From: Desulfuromonadaceae bacterium
GTDB lineage: Bacteria > Desulfobacterota > Desulfuromonadia > Desulfuromonadales > JAHYIW01
NCBI GenBank assembly: GCA_019429445.1
Contig: JAHYIW010000011.1
Coordinates: 38,767-102,766 of the forward strand
DNA: 64,000 nucleotides
Reading direction: 5' to 3'
Positions 45,188 to 53,644 of the stretch are shown one piece after another. The number at the start of each line of letters is the position of its first letter. Position 1 is the first letter of the stretch. Below the pieces are notes generated by a model, which saw only the letters and a program-made list of their open reading frames with translations, had not been told where the DNA came from and ran no database searches. The position numbers were made by a program, and so were the translations under genes.

Positions 45188-47956
45188 CTAGTCTTGAGTG
45201 ACAAGGCGGAAACCCAGGTTGTAGTTGCGGTAGCCCGGATTGTTCCAGTTCCGGTACGCCGAGCGCACGCTCCTCGGTAAGTCGTTCCAGCTGCCGCCGC
45301 GTTCGACGCGGTTCGACCCGCCTGACGGGCCCTGCGGATTCTGCCGGGGACTCTTGCCATAATAGCCACTATCGTACCAGTCCTGGCACCACTCCCACAC
45401 ATTGCCTGACATATCATAAAGACCCAGACCGTTCGGCTGTTTCTGGCCGACCGGATGCGTCTTGCTGCCGGAGTTACCGGAGTGCCAGGCAACGGTGTCA
45501 ACATTGCCGCCCCCGCAGTACCTCTCGTTTTTCCCGCCGCTGCGACAGGCGTATTCCCACTCTGCCTCGGTTGGCAAACGAAAAGACTGGCCGGTCTGCC
45601 GATTCAGGGTGCGGAGGAATTGCTGCACGTCGTTCCAGCTCACCTGCTCCACCGGGTAGTTGTCGCCGTTCTTAAAGTTTGACGGGTTACTTCCCATCAC
45701 CGTGCGCCACTGCCCCTGGGTGACTTCAAATTTACCCAACCGGAAGGAATCAACACAGACCTCGTGCACCGGCTGTTCCTCGGATCCCCCATCCCTGAAC
45801 TGGTCCCCCATCTGATAACAGCCACCGGGGACGGGCACGAACTCCATCCCAAGTTGATTCAGGCGTTTCCGTTCCAGTTCGCGTTTCCGTTCCAGTTCGC
45901 GTTTCCGTTCCCGTTCCCGTTCCCGTTCCCATTCCCATTCCCGTTCCCATTCCCGTTTCCGTTCCAGTTCGCGTTCGCGTTTCCGTTCCCGTTCCCGTTC
46001 CCGTATCTCGCGCACCGATACAAACTCCCCGTTCACCAAAGTCAGCAACAGTTCATCGGTCACATCATTGGCAAACGCCACCTGCACCACCTGCCCCCCC
46101 GGCCTGGCCGTGACCTGCGGATGCACAAAGCCGTTTTGCAGCTGCCCATACCATTCCTTAGCGTCCTCACGCCCCAGGCGAATGGTGCCGTTCATCGCCA
46201 CCTGCACCGGAGCAGACTTAGCTGTACTCCAGAGGGTAAAGGGGAAAATACCCCGATCAGTAGCTTTACTCTCGAGGGTAAAAGGGAAAACACCCCGATC
46301 CATATCGTAGCTCCCGACGTGCAGCGCGAGGGATGTCGGGTCGATGGGGTAGTCTTTGTCGGAGAGGGTCGTCAGCTCTTGCCGCAAGGGCGCGGTCTGG
46401 GCGCGTGATTCCTGGTCGATGCGCTGCCGCAGGGCGGTCAGTTCACGCTGGCGCTGCGCTTCGAGTTCTTTGCGCCGCTCACTGTAAAACCCGGTGGCGT
46501 TCTTTTTGCGTGCGGCAAACTCGGCGTCGGTTTCAAACATATCCTGCACCAGCGGCTTGCCTTTGGCGGCTTTTTCCTGGGCCTTGACCTCGGCCAGCAG
46601 CGCAGCGTAGCGCGCAACGATGCGTTTTTCGGCGGCGGGCTGTTCTTTGGCAAAGGCGGCTTCGATGCTGTCGATCTCTTGTGCCAGGCGCCGGATCTCG
46701 GCAACGGCGGCTTCGATGGTGGCACTCTGAGTCGCCGGAGCGCGCTGGCGCTTGGCTTCGATTTCGGCTTTGAGCGCGGCCAGGCGCTGTTCTTCTTCAC
46801 TGCGTTTGGCGGCCAGCGCGGCTTCTTGCTGCTGTACTTTGGCAAGGTGCTGCTGTTGTTCGCGGCGCAGTTGCTCCTGCCGTTGAGCTTCGGCGGCAAG
46901 TTGCTCCTGCCGCAGTTTTTCGGCTTTTAGTTTTGCCTCGGCAATCTGGCGCTGACGCTCGGCCTTGCGGCGGGCCACTTCGTTTTGTGATTTTCTGGCG
47001 ACGGCTTCCTGCCGGGCCAGTTCGGCCATCTCCGCTTCGAGTTTGGCAACTGCGGCGGCAACATCGGCAACTTTCTGCTGCACATTAGGCACAAAAACAA
47101 AATCACCACTGCCGTACAATGTCCCGAACCCCGGCGTCTGGTTGTGGTTGCGCGCGCGGGCGTCCTGATAGACCTTTTCTTTGAGAATCGTCTGAATCTC
47201 GTTCGCGGTCACAAAATCCCCCGCCGCCTCCAGTGCCTCGATCAGCCGCCCGGTAAAGACCGAGTGCCCGTTTGGCCCTCCGTCAAGCGCCTCCTGCCCT
47301 TTGCTCCCGGCGGTCAGCACCTGGCGGACGCGCTCTTTGGTGATCTCTCTCAGGTAGCCCAAATCGCGACTGGTCGTGCCATCGAGACTCCGCTTGGTGG
47401 CGAGCAACCCGCTGTAACAGGCATCCATCACATAAAAGACGTGTTTGGCCGGAAGGGTTTTGGAGATCGTATCGCGAATCTCGGCCATGGTGATATTGCG
47501 GTAAATCGCATCGACGGAACCGTCGTAAGGGATCAGATAACCCAGATCGCCATCAACGTTCTTTTGTTGATTGCCATGTCCGGCCCAGAAGAGGAAGAGC
47601 GCGTCTTCATTGCTCATCTTCTTCGGCAGATCGGTGGTCAGCAGGCGCATAATGCGGTCTTTGGTCGCCTGCTCATCGGTCAGGGTGATGATTTCGTCAA
47701 ACCGGTAGTTGCGTCGCAACACCTCGGCAACCCCCTGGGCATCGTGTACGGCGTTGCTGAGCTGCTTGTCGGCAGGAAGGTTTTTATACCGGTCGATACC
47801 GACAATGACGGCGTAACTTTTATTGTAGAGCCGAACTTCGCCTCTCTCGCCGGTGGCCGGGTCTTTGGCGACGATGCTGATGCCGCGCGTGGCGGCAAGG
47901 GAGAGGGAGAAGGAGCAACTGAGGAAAATCAGGACAAGAAGCAGATTGCGACACAT
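45188..47956 (-). CDS. Exported caspase-like protein with coiled coil and FGE-like C-terminal domain
   Basis: 922 residues. A signal peptide (LLLVLIFLSCSFSLSLA) leads to a caspase (C14) domain, residues ~45-290. The catalytic dyad is His in LFWAGHGNQQ and Cys in YVMDACYSGLLA. A long Ala/Glu/Arg coiled coil spans ~300-550. Next comes a short duplication (GVFPFTLES / GIFPFTLWS) and an Arg/Glu-rich linker (~685-730). The C-terminal SUMF1/FGE-sulfatase fold has EFVPVPGGCYQMG, LPTEAEWEYACRSGG and MSGNVWEWCQDWY. The catalytic FGE cysteines expected after GGSW are absent, so it is probably a binding domain. REP palindromes flank the gene. It is likely a periplasmic or surface protease of unknown substrate. 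Confidence 0.85.
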   Translation of the reverse strand: MCRNLLLVLIFLSCSFSLSLAATRGISIVAKDPATGERGEVRLYNKSYAVIVGIDRYKNLPADKQLSNAVHDAQGVAEVLRRNYRFDEIITLTDEQATKDRIMRLLTTDLPKKMSNEDALFLFWAGHGNQQKNVDGDLGYLIPYDGSVDAIYRNITMAEIRDTISKTLPAKHVFYVMDACYSGLLATKRSLDGTTSRDLGYLREITKERVRQVLTAGSKGQEALDGGPNGHSVFTGRLIEALEAAGDFVTANEIQTILKEKVYQDARARNHNQTPGFGTLYGSGDFVFVPNVQQKVADVAAAVAKLEAEMAELARQEAVARKSQNEVARRKAERQRQIAEAKLKAEKLRQEQLAAEAQRQEQLRREQQQHLAKVQQQEAALAAKRSEEEQRLAALKAEIEAKRQRAPATQSATIEAAVAEIRRLAQEIDSIEAAFAKEQPAAEKRIVARYAALLAEVKAQEKAAKGKPLVQDMFETDAEFAARKKNATGFYSERRKELEAQRQRELTALRQRIDQESRAQTAPLRQELTTLSDKDYPIDPTSLALHVGSYDMDRGVFPFTLESKATDRGIFPFTLWSTAKSAPVQVAMNGTIRLGREDAKEWYGQLQNGFVHPQVTARPGGQVVQVAFANDVTDELLLTLVNGEFVSVREIRERERERKRERELERKREWEREWEWERERERERKRELERKRELERKRLNQLGMEFVPVPGGCYQMGDQFRDGGSEEQPVHEVCVDSFRLGKFEVTQGQWRTVMGSNPSNFKNGDNYPVEQVSWNDVQQFLRTLNRQTGQSFRLPTEAEWEYACRSGGKNERYCGGGNVDTVAWHSGNSGSKTHPVGQKQPNGLGLYDMSGNVWEWCQDWYDSGYYGKSPRQNPQGPSGGSNRVERGGSWNDLPRSVRSAYRNWNNPGYRNYNLGFRLVTQD

Positions 47957-48032
47957 GAGGACACCTCCAGACTTAATTGCAATCTGCGGAGTTTAGTCGA
48001 TTTTCATTTTGCGAACAAGGAAAAGAACTCCC

Positions 48033-48130
48033 TCTATGGGAGAGGCCTCCCCCCTGTGGGAGCGGCTTTCAGCCGCGAAGAGGGTTCCATCAGCCACCAA
48101 AGGCTTCGCGGCTGAAAGCCGCTCCTACAG
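48033..48130. repeat. Single REP-type palindrome unit
   Basis: The same unit as in 44634-45098, including CTCTATGGGAGAGGCCTCCC, the two GCGGCT hairpins and the AAGGCTTCG centre. With the array it brackets the caspase-like gene. A partial piece continues to about 48170. Confidence 0.85.
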
Positions 48131-48187
48131 CAAAACACCCTCCGGCTTCCCTTTGTGGGAGCGCGAAGGGGCAGCCTGAAACGCAAC

Positions 48188-48217
48188 AGGAGGCCTCGAC
48201 TATCGCCGAGGCCTCCT
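48188..48217. repeat. 11-bp perfect inverted repeat
   Basis: AGGAGGCCTCG (48188-48198) pairs with CGAGGCCTCCT (48207-48217). There is no adjacent T run. It follows the small ORF at 48241 on the minus strand and may act as an attenuator or weak terminator. Confidence 0.5.
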
Positions 48218-48240
48218 TCACTATTCACTGATTTTTTAAT

Positions 48241-48348
48241 TCAGTATTCCCCAGAAGGGGAACGAATGCTTGGTTTTCCCAAGGTTTTTTCGTTCTCGGT
48301 AATCTGTCCTACCCTGACTGGCCCGGCGGCTCGGAGACTGTCATACAT
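48241..48348 (-). CDS. Candidate small protein, 35 residues
   Basis: On the minus strand an ATG at 48348 opens MYDSLRAAGPVRVGQITENE and continues to a TGA at 48243-48241, ending in SPSGEY. AGGAGG lies three bases upstream of the ATG. A possible promoter, TTTACA with TAATCT 16 bases on, lies about 60-90 bases before the start. The protein has no signal peptide or membrane segment. I do not recognise it. It lies alone between the REP unit and glcF, so no operon context helps. Confidence 0.4.
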   Translation of the reverse strand: MYDSLRAAGPVRVGQITENEKTLGKPSIRSPSGEY

Positions 48349-48430
48349 CTTCCTCCTGTCATTTCCGTGTTGGAGTTATGTAAAGATTACCACGAGCTCC
48401 AACCTTGTAAAGGACTCGTAAAGAAAATAA

Positions 48431-49732
48431 TTATTGCGGCGTCGCTTGCCCCAACAGCTCCATCAGATGCACCACCTGCTGCGGCAACCCGGCCTCACGT
48501 ACCCCCCAGGCCAGTTGCAGTTGGCAGCCGGGATTGGCCGTCACCAGCAGTTCCGCCCCGGTTGCTGCGACGTTACCGAGTTTCCGATCCAGAACCTGCT
48601 GACTCGCTTTGGAAAATTTCAGCCCCCAGGTGGCGGCACTGCCGCAGCACCAGCTTGACTCGTTCATTTCACGCAGTTCGACGCCGGGAATCTGGCTGAG
48701 CAAGATCCGCGGTTGGCGGGAAACCCCTTGAGCATGACAGAGGTGACACGGTTCGTGGTAGGTCACAGAGGTGTTGACCGGGATGAGGTTCTCAGTGCGC
48801 AGACCGACTTCGGCCAGAAATTCCGCTACGTCGCGCACCTTACTGCGGAACGCTGCCAGAGTCTCGGTCGGCACCAGTCCCTCAAGCAGCTCTTCATATT
48901 CCTTAAGCGCAGAGCCACATCCGGCACAGTCGGTGACAATCGCCTCGACATCGGCGGCCATCAGCAGCTCCAGATTCTTCAACGCCAGTTGCCGGGCGGT
49001 TTCGCGGTCCCCTTCACTGAGGTGCGGCGCGCCGCAGCACTTGATCTCGCGCGGGGTAATGACATCGAACCCCTGGTGACTGAGCACCCGCACCGTCTGG
49101 CGCGACACGTGGGGATACATCAGCGTCATCACGCAGCCGAGGAAAAAGCCGACCCGGCCACGCTGCTGCCCGCGCGCCGGAATGATCGTCGGCAGCTGTT
49201 TCCGCAACGGCGGCGCCAGCTCCGGCAGCATCCCTGCGGCCTTGTCAATCCAGTCGGCACCGAGCTTCAACACCTTGCTCCGGCGCACCAGCCACTGGAT
49301 GCCGAGGCGCTGGTAAAGGCGGGCCGGGAGCATTGAGGTTTCGAGCAAATCGGGGGACGGCAGCATCTTTTGCAGCACGAATTCGCGAAACGTTTTCCCC
49401 GGATGACCAAGCGGATGGAAAGACTGCGCCTGACTGCGACAGATCTCCATGATCTCTCCGGCACGCACCCCCGAGGGACAGGCCGTGGTGCAGGCGCGGC
49501 AGTCGAGACAGAAGAACGCCTCGTCACGCACCGCCGCGGTAAATTCGAGCTGTTCTTCGGCCACTGCCCGCGCCAGCGCCACCCGCCCGCGCGGGCTGGA
49601 GCGTTCCCGCCCGGTCAGGGCAAAGGTCGGACAGGTCGGCAGACAAAAACCGCAGCGCATGCACTGCAGGGCATCATCATAATGGGGCGCATCCCGCGGC
49701 GTGAAATTGCCGATTCGCGCATCACTCTTCAT
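48431..49732 (-). CDS. glcF: Iron-sulfur subunit of glycolate/D-lactate oxidase (GlcF-like)
   Basis: About 433 residues. Two 4Fe-4S motifs, CMRCGFCLPTCPTFALTG and CLDCRACTTACPSGV, lie near the N-terminus. Two cysteine-rich CCG domains follow (GFFLGCVMTLMYPH, IKCCGAPHLSEGD; then YHEPCHLCHAQG, SSWCCGSAATWG). The subunit passes electrons from the GlcD flavoprotein to the quinone pool. The ATG at 49732 overlaps the glcD stop by 11 bases. Context with TRAP and Lut genes favours D-lactate over glycolate, which is inference. Confidence 0.88.
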   Translation of the reverse strand: MKSDARIGNFTPRDAPHYDDALQCMRCGFCLPTCPTFALTGRERSSPRGRVALARAVAEEQLEFTAAVRDEAFFCLDCRACTTACPSGVRAGEIMEICRSQAQSFHPLGHPGKTFREFVLQKMLPSPDLLETSMLPARLYQRLGIQWLVRRSKVLKLGADWIDKAAGMLPELAPPLRKQLPTIIPARGQQRGRVGFFLGCVMTLMYPHVSRQTVRVLSHQGFDVITPREIKCCGAPHLSEGDRETARQLALKNLELLMAADVEAIVTDCAGCGSALKEYEELLEGLVPTETLAAFRSKVRDVAEFLAEVGLRTENLIPVNTSVTYHEPCHLCHAQGVSRQPRILLSQIPGVELREMNESSWCCGSAATWGLKFSKASQQVLDRKLGNVAATGAELLVTANPGCQLQLAWGVREAGLPQQVVHLMELLGQATPQ

Positions 49733-51134
49733 GGCTGTCGTCCTGTTCCGTCGCGTCGGCAAATATTTTTCCGGGATTCAGGCGTCCCGCCGGATCGAAG
49801 GCGTTTTTGATCCGCTGCATCACCGCCACGCCCCCCGCGCCGATCTGGCGCGCAAGGTAGCCCTTCTTCGCCATGCCAATGCCATGTTCGCCAGATACAG
49901 TTCCGCCCCAGGCCAGCACCTGCGCGTAAAGTTCGTCATAAAAGGCGTGAGCCCGACTCATTTCGTCCGCATCGCGCTCGTCGCACAACACCGTCGGGTG
50001 AAGATTGCCATCTCCGGCATGACCAAAAGTGCCGACGGTCAGCCGATATTTTTCGGTCAGCCGTTCGATCTCGCCGAAGGTTTCCGCCAGTCGCGAACGC
50101 GGTACTGTCGCATCTTCGAGCAACGTAGTCGGCGACACCCGCGCCAGCGCCGACAACGCTGTGCGCCGCGCCGCTGCCAGGCTCGCCGCTTCGTCGGCAT
50201 CCCTGGCGACATGAATTTCCGCTGCCTTGACCGCTTCCAGAATTCGCCGCACGCTCTCGGCGTCCTCCGCGACCATCGCCGGGTGGCCGTCAACTTCAAT
50301 CAGCAGCAGCCCCGCCATCTGCCGCGGCAAACCGATTTTTACGTAATCCTCGACGCAGTTGATCGTGGCACGATCCATGATTTCCATCGTCGCAGGAATG
50401 ATCTTGGCGGCAATGATCCGCGAGACTGCTGCACCGGCGCTACGCATGTCGTTGAAATAGGCGAGAAAGGTCCGTTTCGCCTGCGGCGGTGGAATCAGTT
50501 TGACCGTAATCTCGGTAATAATACCGAGCGTTCCTTCCGAGCCGACCAGCAGATCCTTGAAAGCATAACCGGCGACATCCTTGACATTCTTGCCGCCGGT
50601 TCGCAGCAGATCGCCGTCGGACAGGACGCATTGCAGCGCCATGACATAATCACGGGTAACACCATATTTCAGCCCGCGCAACCCGCCGGCATCTTCCATG
50701 ACGTTGCCGCCCAGGGTCGAAATCTTCTGTGAACCAGGGTCGGGGGGATAGAACAGCCCTTTCTCGTCCGCTGCGTTGAATAGATCGAGGGTCACGACAC
50801 CCGGTTCAACGGTTGCGGTCAGATTTTCTTCGTCAATTTCCAGAATCCGTTTCATCCGGTTCAGACACATCACCATCCCGCCACGCGCGGCGACACTGCC
50901 GCCGGAGAGGCCGGTCCCGGAACCACGCGGCGTGACCGGCAGACCGTTTTCGCGGGCTACCTGTAATAAAGCCACCACCGCTTCGGTCGTCGTCGGATAG
51001 ACGACAACATCAGGTGGAAGGTGGATGCCGGGGGTTGAATCATAGCCAAGGACCAGCAAATCCTCGCGTTCATAGAGCATATTGTCCTTTCCGACAATCT
51101 GCTGCAAACGGGAAACCACGGGGGGAGAAATCAT
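49722..51134 (-). CDS. glcD: FAD-linked D-lactate/glycolate dehydrogenase (GlcD-like)
   Basis: About 470 residues. The FAD-binding PCMH domain shows VVYPTTTEAVVALLQVAREN, PVTPRGSGTGLSGGSVAARG and ILEIDEENLTATVEPGV. The C-terminal oxidase part includes FGHAGDGNLHPTVLCD and VSGEHGIGMAKKGYL with the active-site histidines. It oxidises a 2-hydroxy acid and hands electrons to GlcF. A start two codons upstream (51140) is possible. It is followed by glcF and preceded by the stress-protein gene. Confidence 0.9.
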   Translation of the reverse strand: MISPPVVSRLQQIVGKDNMLYEREDLLVLGYDSTPGIHLPPDVVVYPTTTEAVVALLQVARENGLPVTPRGSGTGLSGGSVAARGGMVMCLNRMKRILEIDEENLTATVEPGVVTLDLFNAADEKGLFYPPDPGSQKISTLGGNVMEDAGGLRGLKYGVTRDYVMALQCVLSDGDLLRTGGKNVKDVAGYAFKDLLVGSEGTLGIITEITVKLIPPPQAKRTFLAYFNDMRSAGAAVSRIIAAKIIPATMEIMDRATINCVEDYVKIGLPRQMAGLLLIEVDGHPAMVAEDAESVRRILEAVKAAEIHVARDADEAASLAAARRTALSALARVSPTTLLEDATVPRSRLAETFGEIERLTEKYRLTVGTFGHAGDGNLHPTVLCDERDADEMSRAHAFYDELYAQVLAWGGTVSGEHGIGMAKKGYLARQIGAGGVAVMQRIKNAFDPAGRLNPGKIFADATEQDDSHEE

Positions 51135-51167
51135 GCACACCTCACATTAACTGCTTTGACGACGCGC

Positions 51168-51677
51168 TCAGTCACCAGCTTTTTCTGCATCTGCCAAAAT
51201 CCGTACGACCAGCACTGGCCACTCGGAACGATGCAGCACTTTCTGGGTGGTGGTGCCGAGCAGGGACTCACCGAGAATCGAATGACGGTGACTGCCGAGG
51301 ACGATCAGATCGGCATCGATCGCCCGCGCCTGGGCAAGAATAACGTCACAGGCCTGTCCATCAAGAACCCGAATATCCGCTACCCGCGCTTCACCTTCAG
51401 CCGCCCGGGACAACTCTGCGGCACAGAAATCGTGCAGGCGTTGAACGATGGTGGCCTTGACCTGCTCCCGCGCATCACAATGCAATTGCTCACTGGCGGC
51501 GGGTGAAATATGCAGCTCAACGAGACTTTGGCCAAAAGTCGACAGCGGTTCTGCGGCATTGACAATCACGATGCGGGCGTCGTGCTGCTGCGCCAGACTG
51601 AGCGCATAGCGGAAGACCTGCGAAGCCCCCGGACCGAGGTCGGTAGCGTACAGAATATTTATAATTTTCGGTAGCAT
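51168..51677 (-). CDS. Universal stress protein (UspA family)
   Basis: 169 residues. NILYATDLGPGASQVFRYAL at the start and LIVLGSHRHSILGESLLGTT with QKVLHRSEWPVLVV at the end give the G-x2-G-x9-G-S/T nucleotide-binding pattern. It probably binds ATP and modulates stress survival. It lies between the TRAP large permease and glcD on the same strand with short gaps, so it is probably in the same transcript. Confidence 0.88.
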   Translation of the reverse strand: MLPKIINILYATDLGPGASQVFRYALSLAQQHDARIVIVNAAEPLSTFGQSLVELHISPAASEQLHCDAREQVKATIVQRLHDFCAAELSRAAEGEARVADIRVLDGQACDVILAQARAIDADLIVLGSHRHSILGESLLGTTTQKVLHRSEWPVLVVRILADAEKAGD

Positions 51678-51692
51678 CTCTCATTCTCCTAG

Positions 51693-53033
51693 TTAGCCGC
51701 CGAAGAAGACCGTCGGCAGCCAGGTGATAATCTCGGGGAAATATATCATGGTCGCCAGGCCAACGATCTGGATGGCGACAAACGGCAGAATCCCCTTGTA
51801 GACATGCCCCATGGTGTATTCCGGGGGCGCCACGCCCTTGAAGTAGAAGAGCGAGTAGCCGAACGGCGGGGTCAGAAATGACGTCTGCAAGTTGACGCAG
51901 ATGAGCATCGCGAACCACAGCGGATTGAAATCGAGGTCCATGGCGATCGGGGTAAAGATCGGCACCACCACCAGCAGGATCGCCGCCCAGTCGATAAACA
52001 TCCCCATCACGAAAACCACCGCCATCATGATCGCCAGCACCACGTAGGGGCTGACATCCATCCCCAGCAGCAGATCGGCCACGGCATCACCGCCGCCCAT
52101 GCTGAGGAAGACCACCGAAAAGAGCTTGCCACCGATAAAGAGCAGCATGATCATCGCGGTGGTGCGGAGGGTCGCGGTCGATGCCTGGACGATCACCTCG
52201 CGGTTGTACTTGCGCCCGACAATCGCCAGCACCACGGCACCGACACAACCAAGCGAGGCGGCCTCCGTCGGTGTGGCGACTCCGGCGAGGATCGTGCCCA
52301 TGACGGTCAGGATCAGACCGAACGGCGGGACGAAGCTGGTCAGCGTCATGCGAACCTTTTGGCGGGTGCTGTAGGTGCGCTCTTCCATCGGAATCGGCGG
52401 CCCCAGGGTGGGGTTGATGAAACAGCGCACTGCGACATAAATCAGGTACATTCCCGACAGCAGCAGGCCAGGTAAAATCGCCCCGGCAAAGAGGTTGCCG
52501 ACGCTGGTCTCCTTCATCCCGGTCAGGCCGCCGTAGACGACCAGCATGATCGAGGGCGGAATCAGAATCCCCAGCGTCCCCGAGGAGCAGATGATCCCGG
52601 CCGACAGGCTCTTGTCGTAACCACGCCGTAGCAACGCCGGGCCAGCCATCAGGCCCATCGCCACCACCGAGGCGCCGACGATGCCGGTGGTCGCGGCGAA
52701 AACCGTCGACACCACGATCACTGCCATCCCCAGCCCGCCGCGCAAACCGCCGAGCACGATATAGAGGGCATCGAAGAGCGCCTCCGAAACCTTGGAGCGA
52801 TCGAGCACCTGCGCCATAAAAATAAACAGCGGCACAGCGACCAGCGTGTAGTTCTGAAACAGCCCCCAGGAATTATTGACAAAGAGATCGAGCAGCGCCG
52901 GGACATTACCACCGTTGTCGATCAGACCGAAGATGGTGGCGACGCCAGCCAGGGTGATGGCCAGGGGATGCCCGAGGGCAATGGAGGCCATCAGGAACAC
53001 AAACATCGAAATTGCGAGGAATTCTGGACTCAT
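51693..53033 (-). CDS. dctM: TRAP transporter large permease (DctM)
   Basis: 446 residues with about twelve membrane helices. Typical DctM stretches are LYIVLGGLRGGLGMAVIVVS, GIICSSGTLGILIPPSIMLV and LQTSFLTPPFGYSLFYFKGV. It forms the sodium-coupled channel of a TRAP importer for organic acids. It follows dctQ by 24 bases on the minus strand. The position beside lactate genes suggests lactate or another carboxylate as substrate, which is inference. Confidence 0.92.
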   Translation of the reverse strand: MSPEFLAISMFVFLMASIALGHPLAITLAGVATIFGLIDNGGNVPALLDLFVNNSWGLFQNYTLVAVPLFIFMAQVLDRSKVSEALFDALYIVLGGLRGGLGMAVIVVSTVFAATTGIVGASVVAMGLMAGPALLRRGYDKSLSAGIICSSGTLGILIPPSIMLVVYGGLTGMKETSVGNLFAGAILPGLLLSGMYLIYVAVRCFINPTLGPPIPMEERTYSTRQKVRMTLTSFVPPFGLILTVMGTILAGVATPTEAASLGCVGAVVLAIVGRKYNREVIVQASTATLRTTAMIMLLFIGGKLFSVVFLSMGGGDAVADLLLGMDVSPYVVLAIMMAVVFVMGMFIDWAAILLVVVPIFTPIAMDLDFNPLWFAMLICVNLQTSFLTPPFGYSLFYFKGVAPPEYTMGHVYKGILPFVAIQIVGLATMIYFPEIITWLPTVFFGG

Positions 53034-53057
53034 AAGAATCTATCTCCAGCTGACGTA

Positions 53058-53555
53058 TCAAGCTTTACCGGTAAGGGAGCGAAAATCGTGTAACCCCTTG
53101 GCAACACCCTGCAACAGCAGCAGAATAAAACCGATCGCCATCAGGGTCTTGAACGGGTAGAGCGGCGGAGCCCAGGACGTCGAAGCGTGCTCCCAGTTAC
53201 GCCACGAATCGGCGGCGTAAATCCCCGACCAGACCGACAGCATGCCGACCGTGGGGAGGAAAAGAACCAGGGTCGTCAGCAGGCGCAGCATGGTTCGCGG
53301 CCGCTCTGGCAACCGCGCTTCAAAGACGTCGATGGCGACATGGCCGTCGTGCTTGTAGGTATAGGCGAGGCCGAGCATAAAGTGGATGCCGTAAATCAGG
53401 GTGGTCGCTTCAAACACCCAGATCGTCGGCGCGTTGAACAGGTAGCGCATCACCACCTCATATGCGACCACCAGCACCAGGGGAAGGATCAGAAAAGAGG
53501 TCAAGTAGCCGATCTTTTCGTTGATCCCGTTAATGCTCTTCTCAATCAAGAACAT
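53058..53555 (-). CDS. dctQ: TRAP transporter small permease (DctQ)
   Basis: 165 residues with four membrane segments: IGYLTSFLILPLVLVVAYEV, FEATTLIYGIHFMLGLAY, RLLTTLVLFLPTVGMLSVWS and FKTLMAIGFILLLLQGVAKG. HDGHVAIDVFEARLPERPR between helices is characteristic of DctQ. It works with DctM and the DctP binding protein encoded on either side. Confidence 0.9.
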   Translation of the reverse strand: MFLIEKSINGINEKIGYLTSFLILPLVLVVAYEVVMRYLFNAPTIWVFEATTLIYGIHFMLGLAYTYKHDGHVAIDVFEARLPERPRTMLRLLTTLVLFLPTVGMLSVWSGIYAADSWRNWEHASTSWAPPLYPFKTLMAIGFILLLLQGVAKGLHDFRSLTGKA

Positions 53556-53644
53556 CTGTGAACCTCTCTTGGTAAAGATGCCGTTGTCGGCATCCGTAAA
53601 GACCGGTCGGGAGCCATGGCTCCCGACCGGTAACCTGCCGGTTG

